Below, one piece after another: positions 23,677-31,762 of a stretch of DNA of 64,000 bases. Made by a program: the position numbers and the translations under genes. The stretch lies in the NCBI RefSeq assembly GCF_003236295.1, contig NZ_POTW01000020.1:22805-86804 (forward strand), written 5' to 3'. Source of the stretch: Jiangella anatolica. GTDB taxonomy: Bacteria > Actinomycetota > Actinomycetes > Jiangellales > Jiangellaceae. Numbering within the stretch: the stretch's first letter is position 1; the number at the start of each line of letters is the position of its first letter. The notes under the pieces were generated by a model. It was not told the origin of the DNA. It searched no databases and worked only from the letters and a program-made list of their open reading frames with translations.

Positions 23677-26600
23677 GTGAGCGCGATGCGCAGCGACGCC
23701 GTCGCCGGCCCGGCTCCGACCCGTGCGGAGCTGGTCGCGGACGCCGTCGAGCGGTGGAGCGGCGAGCTCGCCGCACTCGGCGGGCGCGACCCGCTGCTGT
23801 CCTACCGCGATCTCAAGGTGGGGACGCTCGATCTCGCGGCCGCCGAGCCCGAGGCGCGCAAGCAGCTGCTCGAGGGCGAGCCGGTCCTGGTCTCCAAGCT
23901 GTTCCCGTACGAGCCGCTGCGCACGTCGGCGCTGCGCTCGGTGCGGGCCATCCGCGACAAGTCCCGCGAGCTGGCCGAGGAGCGGGGGCTCGCCGTCTGC
24001 CACCTGGCCGTCGGCATCGCGACCTGGGCGAACCCGTTCGCCGCGCGCCGGCCGACGGCGCCGGTCATGCTCCGGCCGGCGGTCGTCGAGGCGCGCGACC
24101 CGGCTGAGACCGACTTCACGATCACGATCGCCGACGACCCGTTCGTCAACCCGGTGCTGCTGTGGGCGCTGGACACCCAGCTCGGCCTGCGGTTCGCGAC
24201 CGACGACCTGCGCGACCCGGCCGGCCGGCTGCGGTACGCGACGGTGGTCGAGCGGCTGCGGGAGTTCGCCCCGCCGCACGTCGTCGACGGATTCGCGATC
24301 GCGCACCGGGCGGTGCTCGCCACGTTCACCACGGTCCCGCTGGCGCTGAGTCGCGACCTCGCCGCGCTCGGCGTGGACCTGCAGGGGCACGACGTCGTCG
24401 CCGCGCTGGCCGGCGATCCGGGCGCGCTGGCGGCCGTGGCGCGGTCCGGCAGCCCGGCCGAGCTGCGCTATCGCGTCCTCGACACCGACGGCGAGCAGGA
24501 CGACGTCGTCGCCGCGGCCGTCGGCGACGGCCACCTGCGGGTCTCCGCCGCGCCCGGCACCGGCCGCACGCAGACCGTCGCCGCGCTGGTCGCCGAGCTG
24601 GTCGGACGGGGTCAGCGGGTGCTCGTGGTGGGCGAGAAGCGCGCCGTCCTCGACGACCTCGTGACGCGGCTGGACTCCGTCGGCCTGCGCGACGTCGTCC
24701 TCGACGCGGGGCGCACGCCCGCCGTCGCCGCCGTCCAGCAGATCGCCGGGACCGCCCGCCGGCTGCGGCAGGCCCGGCCCGGCGAGTTCGAGCACATCAC
24801 GCCCGGCACCGCGGCCGCACTGGCGGCCGAGCTGGACGCCTACCGCGACGCGATCCACGCGATCCGACAGCCGTGGGGTTCGACGGCGCACGAGGCGATG
24901 GTGCTGGTCGCGACCGCGCAGGAGTTCGCCCGGACGCCCGCGCGGGTCGACCCGGACGTGCTCGCCCGGGCCGGCAGCACGGCGCACGTCCGGCTGCAGC
25001 TGCGCGACTTCGCCAACATCGAGGGCCTGACGCTGACGGAGTCGGGCTCGCCGTGGTTCGGCTCCGACGTCCCCGACATCCGGGCCGCCGACGCGCTCCT
25101 CGGCACCGTCACCGAGCTGCGCGAAAGGGCGCTGCCCCGGCTGAAGAACGCCGCCACCCGGGCCGCCGTCGAGGTCGGCCTCGCCGGGCCGAACACCGTC
25201 GCCGAGTGCCTGGAGACGGTCGACCTGCTGGCGTCGGTCGGGCGCACCGTCGAGACGCTCGGCGCGCAGATCTGGGACGAGCCGCTCGGCGAGCTGGCGG
25301 TCGCGACCGGCGACCGCGCCTACCGGTCCGCGCACGGCGCCGGTGCCGGCTTCCTCGCCCGTCGCAAGCTGCGCAAACGGCTCGCCGACCTGACCGGCAA
25401 GGCCGGCCGGCCGGACCGTTCGCGTCAGCACGAGGGCCTGATCGCCGCGGAGCGGCAGCTGACCATCTGGCGGGAGCGGTCCCGTGACGGCAAGCCGCCG
25501 CGCACCGGCCCGCACCTGGCCAACGCCGTCGACGCCGCGAAGGGCGTCCGGCACGCGCTGGCCACGCTGGCCGACGGCAACCCGCGCACCGCGGACCTGG
25601 AGGACCTGTCCTTCGCCGACGTCGCGAAGCGGCTGGACGAGCTGATCGCCGACAGCGGGCACCTGCGGGCGCTGCCGCGGCTGTACGAGCTGCAGGCCGA
25701 GCTGTCCGCGGCCGGGCTGGACGACCTCATCGCCGAGCTGCGCCGTCGCGGCATCGGCGCCGACCAGGTCGAGGCGGTCTTCGACTACGCGTGGTACTCG
25801 TCGCTGCTGGACCTGTGGCGCTCCACCGATCCCGCGCTCGGCCGGTTCGACCGGTACGCGCACGAACGGCGGCTGGAGGAGTTCCGCGCCGCCGACATGG
25901 TCGAGGTGCGGGCGGCCGCCGGCCGGGTGCTGGAGGCCCGGCGGGCCCGGTTCGCCGACATCGCCGAGCAGCACGAGGGCCAGACAGCGGTGCTGACGGA
26001 GTCGCCGGAGAGCGCGCTGCCGGCGTCGCCGCGGGCGCTCGTCGAGGAGGCGCCTGAGCTGGCGCTGGCGGCGGTGCCGTGCTGGGTGGCGTCGCCGCTC
26101 ACCGTCGCCGAACTGCTGCCGCCGCGGCCGCTGTTCGACGTGGTCGTGGTCGAGGACGCCGGGCGGCTCGCCGTCGCCGAGGCGATCGCCGCCGTGGCCC
26201 GCGGCGCACGCGTCGTCCTCGTCGGCGACGACGACGTCGCGCGGCCGCCGTTCACGACCGCCGTCGAGCCCGCGCCGGACCCCGACTCGCAGGAAGGTCC
26301 GTGGGCGCAGGACCCGCCGCCCTCCGTCGTCGACCTGCTGCGAGGTGCGCTGCCGGAGCGGCAGCTCACCGGGCAGCACCGGGTCCGCGACGACCGTCTC
26401 GTCGGGTTCGCCGCCCGCACGACGCACGCCGGCCGGCTCACCACCGTCCCCGGCGTGGGCGGCGCCGACCGCGTCACCATGCAGATCGTCGACTCCGACC
26501 CGATCGCCGACGACCCCGTCGACAGCTCGTCCGACGAGGTCAACCGCGTCGTCGAGCTGGTCCTCGACCACGTCCGCACCCGCCCGCACGAGAGCCTCGG

Positions 26601-28593
26601 CGTCGTGACCCTCGGCCCGCGGCACGCCGAGCGGCTGGACGTCGCGCTGCGGCACGCGCTCATCCGAGCCCCCGAGGTCGCCCCTCACCTGCGCGGCGAC
26701 CGCGTCGAGCCCTTCTTCATCAAGGACGTCGAGCGGGTCTCCGGCGACGTGCGCGACGCGATCATCCTCACGCTCGGCTACGGCCGGTCGGTCGACGGAC
26801 GCATCCTCTACCGGTTCGGCGCGTTGGGCCGGCCGGGCGGCGAGCGGCGGCTCAGCGCGGCGACGCTGTGCTCGCGCGAGCGGCTCACCGTCGTCGCCAC
26901 CTTCGGCGCCGACGACCTCAGCCCGCGGCGGCTGACGACGCCGGGCGCGCAGGCGCTCGGGCAGTTCCTGGCGTACGTGCAGCAGGGTCCGCAGCCGGAC
27001 TGGGTCGAGGGCCCGACGCCGGCGCCCGGCCGCTCCGGCGTCCTGGCCGAGACCGTCGCCGAGCGGCTGCAGGAGGCCGGCGTCGCTGCGGAGATCGTGC
27101 TCGGCCACGGCGGGCCCGGCGGTGTCGCCGTCGCCGTCCGGCACCCGACGCGGCGGTCGCGGTTCGTGCTGGCGATCGAGACCGACGGTGAGACGTACGC
27201 GGCGCGGCGCAACGCGCGCGAGCGGGAGCGGCTGCGGCAGGAGCAGTTGACGCGGCTGGGCTGGGCGGTACATCGCATCTGGTCGGCGGCGTGGGCGGCC
27301 GATCCGGACGCGGAGACCGAGCGGTTGCTCGCGGCGTACGAGCAGGCGGTCAAGGATGCCGACGCCTACGACTGGGCGGTCGCGGCGGCCGAGGCGGACA
27401 TCGTGGCCGGCATGCCGGAGGACGAGCCGCTGCCGGCGCAGGGCAGCGGCGCGGCCGCGTCGCCGCGGCCGTCGGTTGGTCAGCGCCCGCCGGTCGGCCG
27501 CCGGACGGTCGACAGCCGGGCATCGGCTGGTGGCGGAGAGGCGGACACCAACGGCGCGGGCGCGGGCGCGCGGGGTGCGGCCGCGGCGTCCGGCGCGGGC
27601 GGACGTGGTTCCGGTTCGGCCGGAGCGACGACTGACTCGGCCGGACCCGCGTCCGGCTCGGCCGACGGAACGTCGACCTCGCAAGCCCCGGCATCCGGCT
27701 CGGCTGGTTCCGGCGGGTCCGCGGCCGGCTCGAGCGGCCCTGCGGCTGGTTCGGCCGGCGGATCGTCGGCCTCCCAGGACTCGGCGTCCGGCTCGGCTGG
27801 TTCGGGCGGGTCCGTGGCCGGTTCGAGCGGCCCCGTGGTTGGTTCGGCCGGCGGATCGTCGACGTCGCAAGGCCCGGCGTCCGGCTCGGCTGGTTCCGGC
27901 AGGTCCACGGCAGCTTCGGCCGGCACTGCGGCCGGTTCGGCCGGCGCGGCGGCATCCAGCTCGCCTGGTTCGGGCGGCGGATCGTCGGCCTCACAGGACC
28001 CGGCGTCCGGCGCGGCCAGTGGGTCGTCCGCGGTATCGGGTTCGGGCTCGGCCGGATCCGCTGCCGATGGTGCGTCCGCTGGGTCCGGTTCGGCGGGATC
28101 CGGCACAGGTGCGTCCGCCGCAGGACCATCCACGGCCTCCGATTCGGCCGCGTCCGCTGCCGGCGGATCGTCCACCGCGTCCGGCCAGGCTTCGGTCTCC
28201 GGCTCATCCGGCTCCGGCGCTTCGAGTGGGTCGCCGTCGACCGGCGGCTCTGCGGCGGGTTCGCCGGGAACCGCCGCTTCCGGCGCCGCCGATTCCACGT
28301 CCGGCCCGGCCTCGGGCGGACCAACCGCCATCGACGCAGCCGAAGCGGAGCCCGAGCCGGTGCGCCAGGGCAACCGTCCGCTGATCGTCAGCGGCCGCCC
28401 GGTCAGCGACTACACGGGCCGCGAACTGGCCGCCCTCGCCCGCTGGACCGAGTCCGACGGCATCGCCCGCCGCGTGGACGACGTGGTGGGGCTGCTCGCC
28501 ACCGACCTTTCCCTCGACCTCGACGACGCCCGCACCGCCGACGTCCTGCGTCACGCCGTCCGGGTCGCCCGCGCCGGTTCGCCGGCCACCTGA
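23677..28593 (+). CDS. DUF4011-type helicase-nuclease homologue with altered NTPase motifs
   Basis: A 1638-residue protein. The N-terminal ~280 residues (LLSYRDLKVGTLDL, AIRDKSRELAEERG, HDVVAALAG) match the front domain of large actinobacterial superfamily-1 helicases. The NTPase motifs are changed: Walker A reads APGTGRTQT (R297 where Lys is expected), and the Walker B position reads FDVVVVEDAG (819-829) rather than DEAS. VSGDVRDAIILTLGYG and the later SF1 parts are recognisable. A Vsr/DUF559-like nuclease fold follows at about 1155-1230 (FVLAIETDGETY, EQLTRLGWAVHRIWS). Then comes ~300 residues of Ser/Gly/Ala repeat, and a conserved C-terminal cap (GRPVSDYTGRELAALARWTESD). Relatives are proposed nucleic-acid processing or defence proteins. 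Loss of the Walker Lys suggests weak or no ATPase activity. GTG 23677 or ATG 23686 may be the start. Confidence 0.85.
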   Translation: MSAMRSDAVAGPAPTRAELVADAVERWSGELAALGGRDPLLSYRDLKVGTLDLAAAEPEARKQLLEGEPVLVSKLFPYEPLRTSALRSVRAIRDKSRELAEERGLAVCHLAVGIATWANPFAARRPTAPVMLRPAVVEARDPAETDFTITIADDPFVNPVLLWALDTQLGLRFATDDLRDPAGRLRYATVVERLREFAPPHVVDGFAIAHRAVLATFTTVPLALSRDLAALGVDLQGHDVVAALAGDPGALAAVARSGSPAELRYRVLDTDGEQDDVVAAAVGDGHLRVSAAPGTGRTQTVAALVAELVGRGQRVLVVGEKRAVLDDLVTRLDSVGLRDVVLDAGRTPAVAAVQQIAGTARRLRQARPGEFEHITPGTAAALAAELDAYRDAIHAIRQPWGSTAHEAMVLVATAQEFARTPARVDPDVLARAGSTAHVRLQLRDFANIEGLTLTESGSPWFGSDVPDIRAADALLGTVTELRERALPRLKNAATRAAVEVGLAGPNTVAECLETVDLLASVGRTVETLGAQIWDEPLGELAVATGDRAYRSAHGAGAGFLARRKLRKRLADLTGKAGRPDRSRQHEGLIAAERQLTIWRERSRDGKPPRTGPHLANAVDAAKGVRHALATLADGNPRTADLEDLSFADVAKRLDELIADSGHLRALPRLYELQAELSAAGLDDLIAELRRRGIGADQVEAVFDYAWYSSLLDLWRSTDPALGRFDRYAHERRLEEFRAADMVEVRAAAGRVLEARRARFADIAEQHEGQTAVLTESPESALPASPRALVEEAPELALAAVPCWVASPLTVAELLPPRPLFDVVVVEDAGRLAVAEAIAAVARGARVVLVGDDDVARPPFTTAVEPAPDPDSQEGPWAQDPPPSVVDLLRGALPERQLTGQHRVRDDRLVGFAARTTHAGRLTTVPGVGGADRVTMQIVDSDPIADDPVDSSSDEVNRVVELVLDHVRTRPHESLGVVTLGPRHAERLDVALRHALIRAPEVAPHLRGDRVEPFFIKDVERVSGDVRDAIILTLGYGRSVDGRILYRFGALGRPGGERRLSAATLCSRERLTVVATFGADDLSPRRLTTPGAQALGQFLAYVQQGPQPDWVEGPTPAPGRSGVLAETVAERLQEAGVAAEIVLGHGGPGGVAVAVRHPTRRSRFVLAIETDGETYAARRNARERERLRQEQLTRLGWAVHRIWSAAWAADPDAETERLLAAYEQAVKDADAYDWAVAAAEADIVAGMPEDEPLPAQGSGAAASPRPSVGQRPPVGRRTVDSRASAGGGEADTNGAGAGARGAAAASGAGGRGSGSAGATTDSAGPASGSADGTSTSQAPASGSAGSGGSAAGSSGPAAGSAGGSSASQDSASGSAGSGGSVAGSSGPVVGSAGGSSTSQGPASGSAGSGRSTAASAGTAAGSAGAAASSSPGSGGGSSASQDPASGAASGSSAVSGSGSAGSAADGASAGSGSAGSGTGASAAGPSTASDSAASAAGGSSTASGQASVSGSSGSGASSGSPSTGGSAAGSPGTAASGAADSTSGPASGGPTAIDAAEAEPEPVRQGNRPLIVSGRPVSDYTGRELAALARWTESDGIARRVDDVVGLLATDLSLDLDDARTADVLRHAVRVARAGSPAT
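27691..28002 (+). repeat. 93-bp tandem repeat in Ser/Gly linker
   Basis: Units starting GC(A/G)TCCGGCTCGGCTGG begin at 27691, 27784 and 27877, exactly 93 bases apart. The third unit is expanded to 126 bases, and a partial fourth starts at 28003. Each encodes a 31-residue SGSAGSGGS...GGSS-type segment. The wider low-complexity coding tract runs about 27440-28320. Confidence 0.85.
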
Positions 28594-28618
28594 GCCGCTC
28601 GACGACACCCGACGCCGA

Positions 28619-28646
28619 GCCTCGGCGCGCCGCCCCGCGCCGAGGC
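28619..28646 (+). terminator. Hairpin after helicase-like gene
   Basis: GCCTCGGCGCG (28619-28629) and CGCGCCGAGGC (28636-28646) are perfectly complementary with a 6-base loop, 25 bases after the stop. Confidence 0.7.
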
Positions 28647-28766
28647 AAGCCACGGGCGCCCACGCCCCTGCCGGTGGATCCGGGAAATCCATCGCCCGCC
28701 GCACAGGTGGGTGTTCTACGCTGGTGATCTTCCAGCAGTGAGCAAGTTCAGGGGGAGCAGAGAGCC

Positions 28767-29225
28767 GTGCGCGTCGCCGAGATCATGACCAGTGCCACCA
28801 TCACCGACTCGACCAGCGGGACGCTGCGCAGCGCAGCTGAGCAGATGTGGAAGCAGCAGACCGGGTCGGTGGTCATCGTCGAAGGCGACGCGATCGTGGG
28901 CATCGTCACCGAGCGCGACGTCATGCGGGCGGTCGGCCGCGGCGCCGATCCGGACCAGGCACCGATCGCCGAGGTCATGACCCGCGACGTCATCACCGTC
29001 GAGCCGGACACACACGTGCGCGACGCGGCGCGGCTGATGGCGCAGCACTGGATCCGGCACCTGCCGATCGTGGAGAATGGAAAGCTGGCCGGGATCCTCA
29101 GCCAGCGAGACGTCATCGGCGTGTTCGCGGCGCTCTGGTACCAGACCGGTGTGCCGGAGATCGACGTCGACAACCTGGTCCGGCAGCGCCGTCTCGCCCG
29201 CGTCGAGGCCGGCGACCTGGACTGA
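28767..29225 (+). CDS. CBS-domain protein
   Basis: A 152-residue protein made of two CBS motifs: MRVAEIMTSATITDS...GSVVIVEGDAIVGIVTERDVMRAV (1-57) and IAEVMTRDVITVEPDTHVRDAARLMAQHWIRHLPIVENGKLAGILSQRDVIG (67-120). Such Bateman pairs bind adenine nucleotides such as AMP, ATP or NADH and act as energy sensors, alone or on other proteins. A short C-terminal tail follows (VRQRRLARVEAGDLD). GTG 28767 is preceded by a GGGGGAG stretch. It is not fused to an enzyme, so its partner is unknown. Confidence 0.93.
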   Translation: MRVAEIMTSATITDSTSGTLRSAAEQMWKQQTGSVVIVEGDAIVGIVTERDVMRAVGRGADPDQAPIAEVMTRDVITVEPDTHVRDAARLMAQHWIRHLPIVENGKLAGILSQRDVIGVFAALWYQTGVPEIDVDNLVRQRRLARVEAGDLD

Positions 29226-29291
29226 GCGCCTGATCGAGCGGCCGGCAGCGCGGCCGGCCGGGCGATCTCCAGCAACGGGGAGGAACCAGTC

Positions 29292-29429
29292 ATGAGCAGC
29301 GCATCCGGGTGGGAGGACGACCTCGAGGTCCTGCCCGACACCACGACCGACGAACGCCCCACCGGTTGGGGCGACGACGACGCCACCAATGACGCGCGGC
29401 TGCTCGAGGAGCGCCCGCCGCACTGGTGA
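29292..29429 (+). CDS. Small acidic protein
   Basis: A 45-residue acidic protein, MSSASGWEDDLEVLPDTT at its start and EERPPHW at its end, with a central GWGDDD. GGGGAGG lies 8 bases before the ATG. Short proteins with this WGD...RPPHW pattern are common in actinobacteria but have no known role. It follows the CBS gene by 66 bases and may share its transcript. The last 18 bases around its stop are duplicated 35 bases downstream. Confidence 0.7.
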   Translation: MSSASGWEDDLEVLPDTTTDERPTGWGDDDATNDARLLEERPPHW

Positions 29430-29472
29430 CCGCCGCGGCGAGGGGGCGCCGCCCGCACTGGTGACCGCCGCG
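29420..29472. repeat. Short direct repeat at gene end
   Basis: GCACTGGTGACCGCCGCG occurs at 29420-29437 (spanning the stop of the small acidic protein) and again at 29455-29472. The flanks (GGGGGCGC/GGGGCGC) also repeat, so about 35 bases were tandemly duplicated. Confidence 0.75.
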
Positions 29473-29521
29473 AAGGGGCGCCGCCCGCACCGCGGACGAC
29501 GCCCCTGACGTGCGCGAAGGC

Positions 29522-29911
29522 TCAGACGCGGTCGCGCAGCGAGTCGCGGATCTCGCGGAGCAGCAGGATCTCCTCCGGCGGCACGGACTCCTCCTCGGAC
29601 TCGGGCTCCTTCGCCCGCATCTCCCGCATCTTGTTGATCGGCACGACGATGAAGAAGTAGACGGCCGCTGCGACGCAGAGGAAGTTGAAGACCGCGGCGA
29701 GGATCAGGCCGATCGAGAACTCGCCCTCGTTGATGGTGAAGTTGCCGACGGCCGCGAGGTTCGGCTCACCGAAGATGGCCGCGATCAGCGGGTTGATGAA
29801 GCCTTCGACGATCGCGTTCACGATGGCGGTGAACGCCGCGCCGATCACGACCGCGACCGCGAGGTCGACGACGTTCCCCCTGCTGACGAAGTCCCTGAAG
29901 CCCTTGACCAT
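29522..29911 (-). CDS. mscL: Large-conductance mechanosensitive channel
   Basis: A 129-residue MscL. The N-terminal amphipathic helix and first membrane helix read MVKGFRDFVSRGNVVDLAVAVVIGAAFTAIV, the family hallmark. The periplasmic loop is short and the second helix is FSIGLILAAVFNFLCVAAAVYFFIVVP. The charged cytoplasmic tail (MREMRAKEPESEEE, then LLLREIRDSL) forms the C-terminal bundle. ATG 29911 is preceded by AGAAGGGA; codons further upstream are not conserved MscL sequence. It opens under membrane tension to release solutes during osmotic downshock. Confidence 0.97.
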   Translation of the reverse strand: MVKGFRDFVSRGNVVDLAVAVVIGAAFTAIVNAIVEGFINPLIAAIFGEPNLAAVGNFTINEGEFSIGLILAAVFNFLCVAAAVYFFIVVPINKMREMRAKEPESEEESVPPEEILLLREIRDSLRDRV

Positions 29912-29988
29912 CCGCTGTCCCTTCTCTCCCGTGTACGGACGCCTGGCCCGGGACACCTTAGCCGCTGAACCGTCGTGATCAGGGGAAA

Positions 29989-30615
29989 TCACGACACACC
30001 GACGGTAAACGACAGGCGTGAGGTGACGGCGGCAGCGGCCAGCCCGGCGGCCTGATCGGGCGTCGCCGCGACGAGCACCAGCGCGCCCTCGGCGAGCATC
30101 GCCTCGCCGGCGGACGGCACCGCCAGCACCGGCACACCCGCCGCGACGACGTCAGTACCCCCGGCGCCGTCGACCGAGGTCGCGAGCAGGTCGATGCGGT
30201 CGCCGGGACGCAGCAACCCGACAGCGCCGGCGTCGGCCACCCGTACCGGCGCCGCGACGACATCCGTACCCCACCCGGCCAGCAGGCCGGGCCCGAGTAA
30301 TCGCCGGTCGGTGATCGGCTCGCCGGCTCGCACCGGCGCCGCCAGCAGCGCACCTAGAGCCTGAGACCGCTCCACCACCCCGTCCGGCACGGCGCCGGGC
30401 GGGAACGCGGCCATCGTCACCTGGTCGTCGGCGAGGACGACGCCGCCGGGCAGGTCGCGGGCCGCGACGACCACGTCGACCGTGCGGGGCGGCGCCGGCG
30501 ACGCGGCCTGGATCGCGAACGCGACGGCAGCAGCGGCCAGCCCGGCGGCGAGCAGCCGACGATGCCAGCCGGCCGTGCGGAGCAGGCGCTGAAGGGCGGA
30601 GCGGAGGTCGTCCAT
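29989..30615 (-). CDS. SAF-domain protein, CpaB/RcpC-like
   Basis: A 208-residue protein with one N-terminal membrane segment (about 19-37) and then a SAF domain: VDVVVAARDLPGGVVLADDQVTMAAFPPGAVPDG, followed by GALLAAPVRAGEPITDRRLL. A second domain with GDRIDLLAT resembles RcpC/CpaB, a periplasm-side component of Flp/Tad pilus assembly. No other tad or flp genes are in the window, so a pilus role is not established; orphan SAF proteins of this kind are common in actinobacteria. The ATG at 30615 lies next to a cluster of DnaA-box-like sequences. Confidence 0.85.
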   Translation of the reverse strand: MDDLRSALQRLLRTAGWHRRLLAAGLAAAAVAFAIQAASPAPPRTVDVVVAARDLPGGVVLADDQVTMAAFPPGAVPDGVVERSQALGALLAAPVRAGEPITDRRLLGPGLLAGWGTDVVAAPVRVADAGAVGLLRPGDRIDLLATSVDGAGGTDVVAAGVPVLAVPSAGEAMLAEGALVLVAATPDQAAGLAAAAVTSRLSFTVGVS

Positions 30616-30653
30616 GCCGACGACGCTAGGTGCTCCGGAACCCGCCGAACCGG

Positions 30654-30711
30654 TTGTCCACAGGGCCGATTCGGGCCGGCCCCGGCTGTGGACAGACCGG
30701 ACTGTGGACAG
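30654..30711. promoter_or_regulatory. Cluster of three DnaA-box-like sites
   Basis: TTGTCCACA at 30654-30662 is the actinobacterial DnaA-box consensus. TGTGGACAG at 30687-30695 and 30703-30711 is its inverse with one change (CTGTCCACA). Three 9-mers within 58 bases in a short intergenic gap between two minus-strand genes are unlikely by chance. Without dnaA, dnaN or an AT-rich unwinding stretch nearby this is not oriC; a DnaA titration or regulatory site is more likely. Confidence 0.6.
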
Positions 30712-30712
30712 A

Positions 30713-31039
30713 TCAGGCGGCGGGGGAGGACGCCTTCGTGCTGGAGGAGTCCTTCGAGGTCTTCGACGCCGAGTCGCCGCTGCTCTTGCCCGAGTCGCTC
30801 GACGACGAGGAGGACGACGACGAGCCGTTGCCGTTGCTCGCCGGCGTGCTGGACGTCGTGGTGGAGCGGCTGTCGTTGCGGTAGAAGCCCGAGCCCTTGA
30901 ACACGACGCCGACCGCGGAGAACACCTTGCGCAGGCGGCCGCCGCACGCGGGGCACTCGGTCAGGGCGTCGTCGCTGAACTTCTGCACTGCCTCCAAGGG
31001 CTCGCCGCAGTCAGTGCAGACGTACTGGTAGGTGGGCAC
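30713..31039 (-). CDS. FmdB-family zinc-ribbon protein
   Basis: A 108-residue protein. The first ~55 residues are the FmdB putative regulatory zinc ribbon: PTYQYVCTDCGEPLEAVQKF with C8/C11, then ECPACGGRLRKVFS with C29/C32 and VVFKGSGFYRND. The rest is a Ser/Lys/Asp tail of low complexity (SSSSSSSSSDSGKSSGD). GTG 31039 starts exactly where family conservation begins. The family is small, cytoplasmic and ill-defined, first noted beside formamidase genes. The three DnaA-box-like sites lie just after its stop. Confidence 0.92.
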   Translation of the reverse strand: MPTYQYVCTDCGEPLEAVQKFSDDALTECPACGGRLRKVFSAVGVVFKGSGFYRNDSRSTTTSSTPASNGNGSSSSSSSSSDSGKSSGDSASKTSKDSSSTKASSPAA

Positions 31040-31192
31040 GCGTGGATCCTCCCGGGTCGCCGTCGGAGGTCGACGGCTCTTAGCACTCTCAACCCTCGAC
31101 TGCCAAGAATAATGCCCGGTCCGGTACGACATTGTCCACGCGGGCACGCGGCCGCCGCTCCGGCCGGCGCCGACGGCGCCGGCAGCGCAGCG

Positions 31193-31762
31193 TCACGTCT
31201 GCACGGCGACGACGACCCCGAACGCGGCGACCGCCCACAGCACGCTGGCCAGCGTCCCGATGATGAACCGCTCCGCGGCGGCCGGCCGGCGCAGCTCCGG
31301 ATACCGGCCGAGCCCCTTCACACCGAGGACGAGCGCGAGCCCTTCCGGCCAGCCGGCCAATAGCGTGACGGCGACGGCGATCCGCTCCAGCGCCCCGATC
31401 GACGTGCCGCCGCGCAGCGTCCGCGGATCGGACACGGCCTCCGACGCGTCGCCGGTCGTGTCGTCGTCGCTGGTGACGCCGGTGCCGCGGTCGGCGACCC
31501 GCAGTAGCGCCGTCGCGACCAGGCTGCCGCCGGTCACCGCGGCGACGACCGCCGCCGCCCGCGCGACGTTCAGGAGTCCCTCGCCGGCCGGCGAGCCGCG
31601 TAGACCGAACAACGTCGCCGTCCCCGCCAGCACGACCGGAACGGCGGCCGCTGCCAGCCACACGGCGGTCGACGCCCCCGGCCGGCGGTGTTCGACGGCG
31701 TACCAGGCGACGGCTCCGGCCACGCCCGCGACGGCGAGCAGGACGACCGCGGCGACGGTCAT
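31193..31762 (-). CDS. Multi-pass membrane protein of unknown function
   Basis: A 189-residue protein with four hydrophobic segments: about 3-22, 33-52, 66-85 and a C-terminal one near 165-187. The conserved-looking stretch IGALERIAVAVTLLAGWPEGLALVLGVKGLGRYPELRRPAAAERFIIGTLASVLWA is typical of a small actinobacterial membrane family without assigned role that accompanies SatD-like genes. It starts with an ATGA overlap with a preceding small frame, and the SatD-like gene lies upstream on the same strand. Confidence 0.8.
   Translation of the reverse strand: MTVAAVVLLAVAGVAGAVAWYAVEHRRPGASTAVWLAAAAVPVVLAGTATLFGLRGSPAGEGLLNVARAAAVVAAVTGGSLVATALLRVADRGTGVTSDDDTTGDASEAVSDPRTLRGGTSIGALERIAVAVTLLAGWPEGLALVLGVKGLGRYPELRRPAAAERFIIGTLASVLWAVAAFGVVVAVQT

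Noticed and set aside
23419..27870. A 1483-codon open frame on the minus strand opposite the helicase-like gene
   Set aside because: It is a GC-driven shadow: the product is Arg/Pro/Gly-rich without motifs, while the plus-strand frame shows coherent domain motifs throughout.
27691..28002. CRISPR-like array
   Set aside because: The 93-bp units are contiguous, in frame and coding; there are no unique spacers between short repeats.
30654..30711. Chromosomal replication origin
   Set aside because: DnaA-box-like sites are present, but no dnaA, dnaN or AT-rich unwinding region lies nearby and the gap is under 100 bases.
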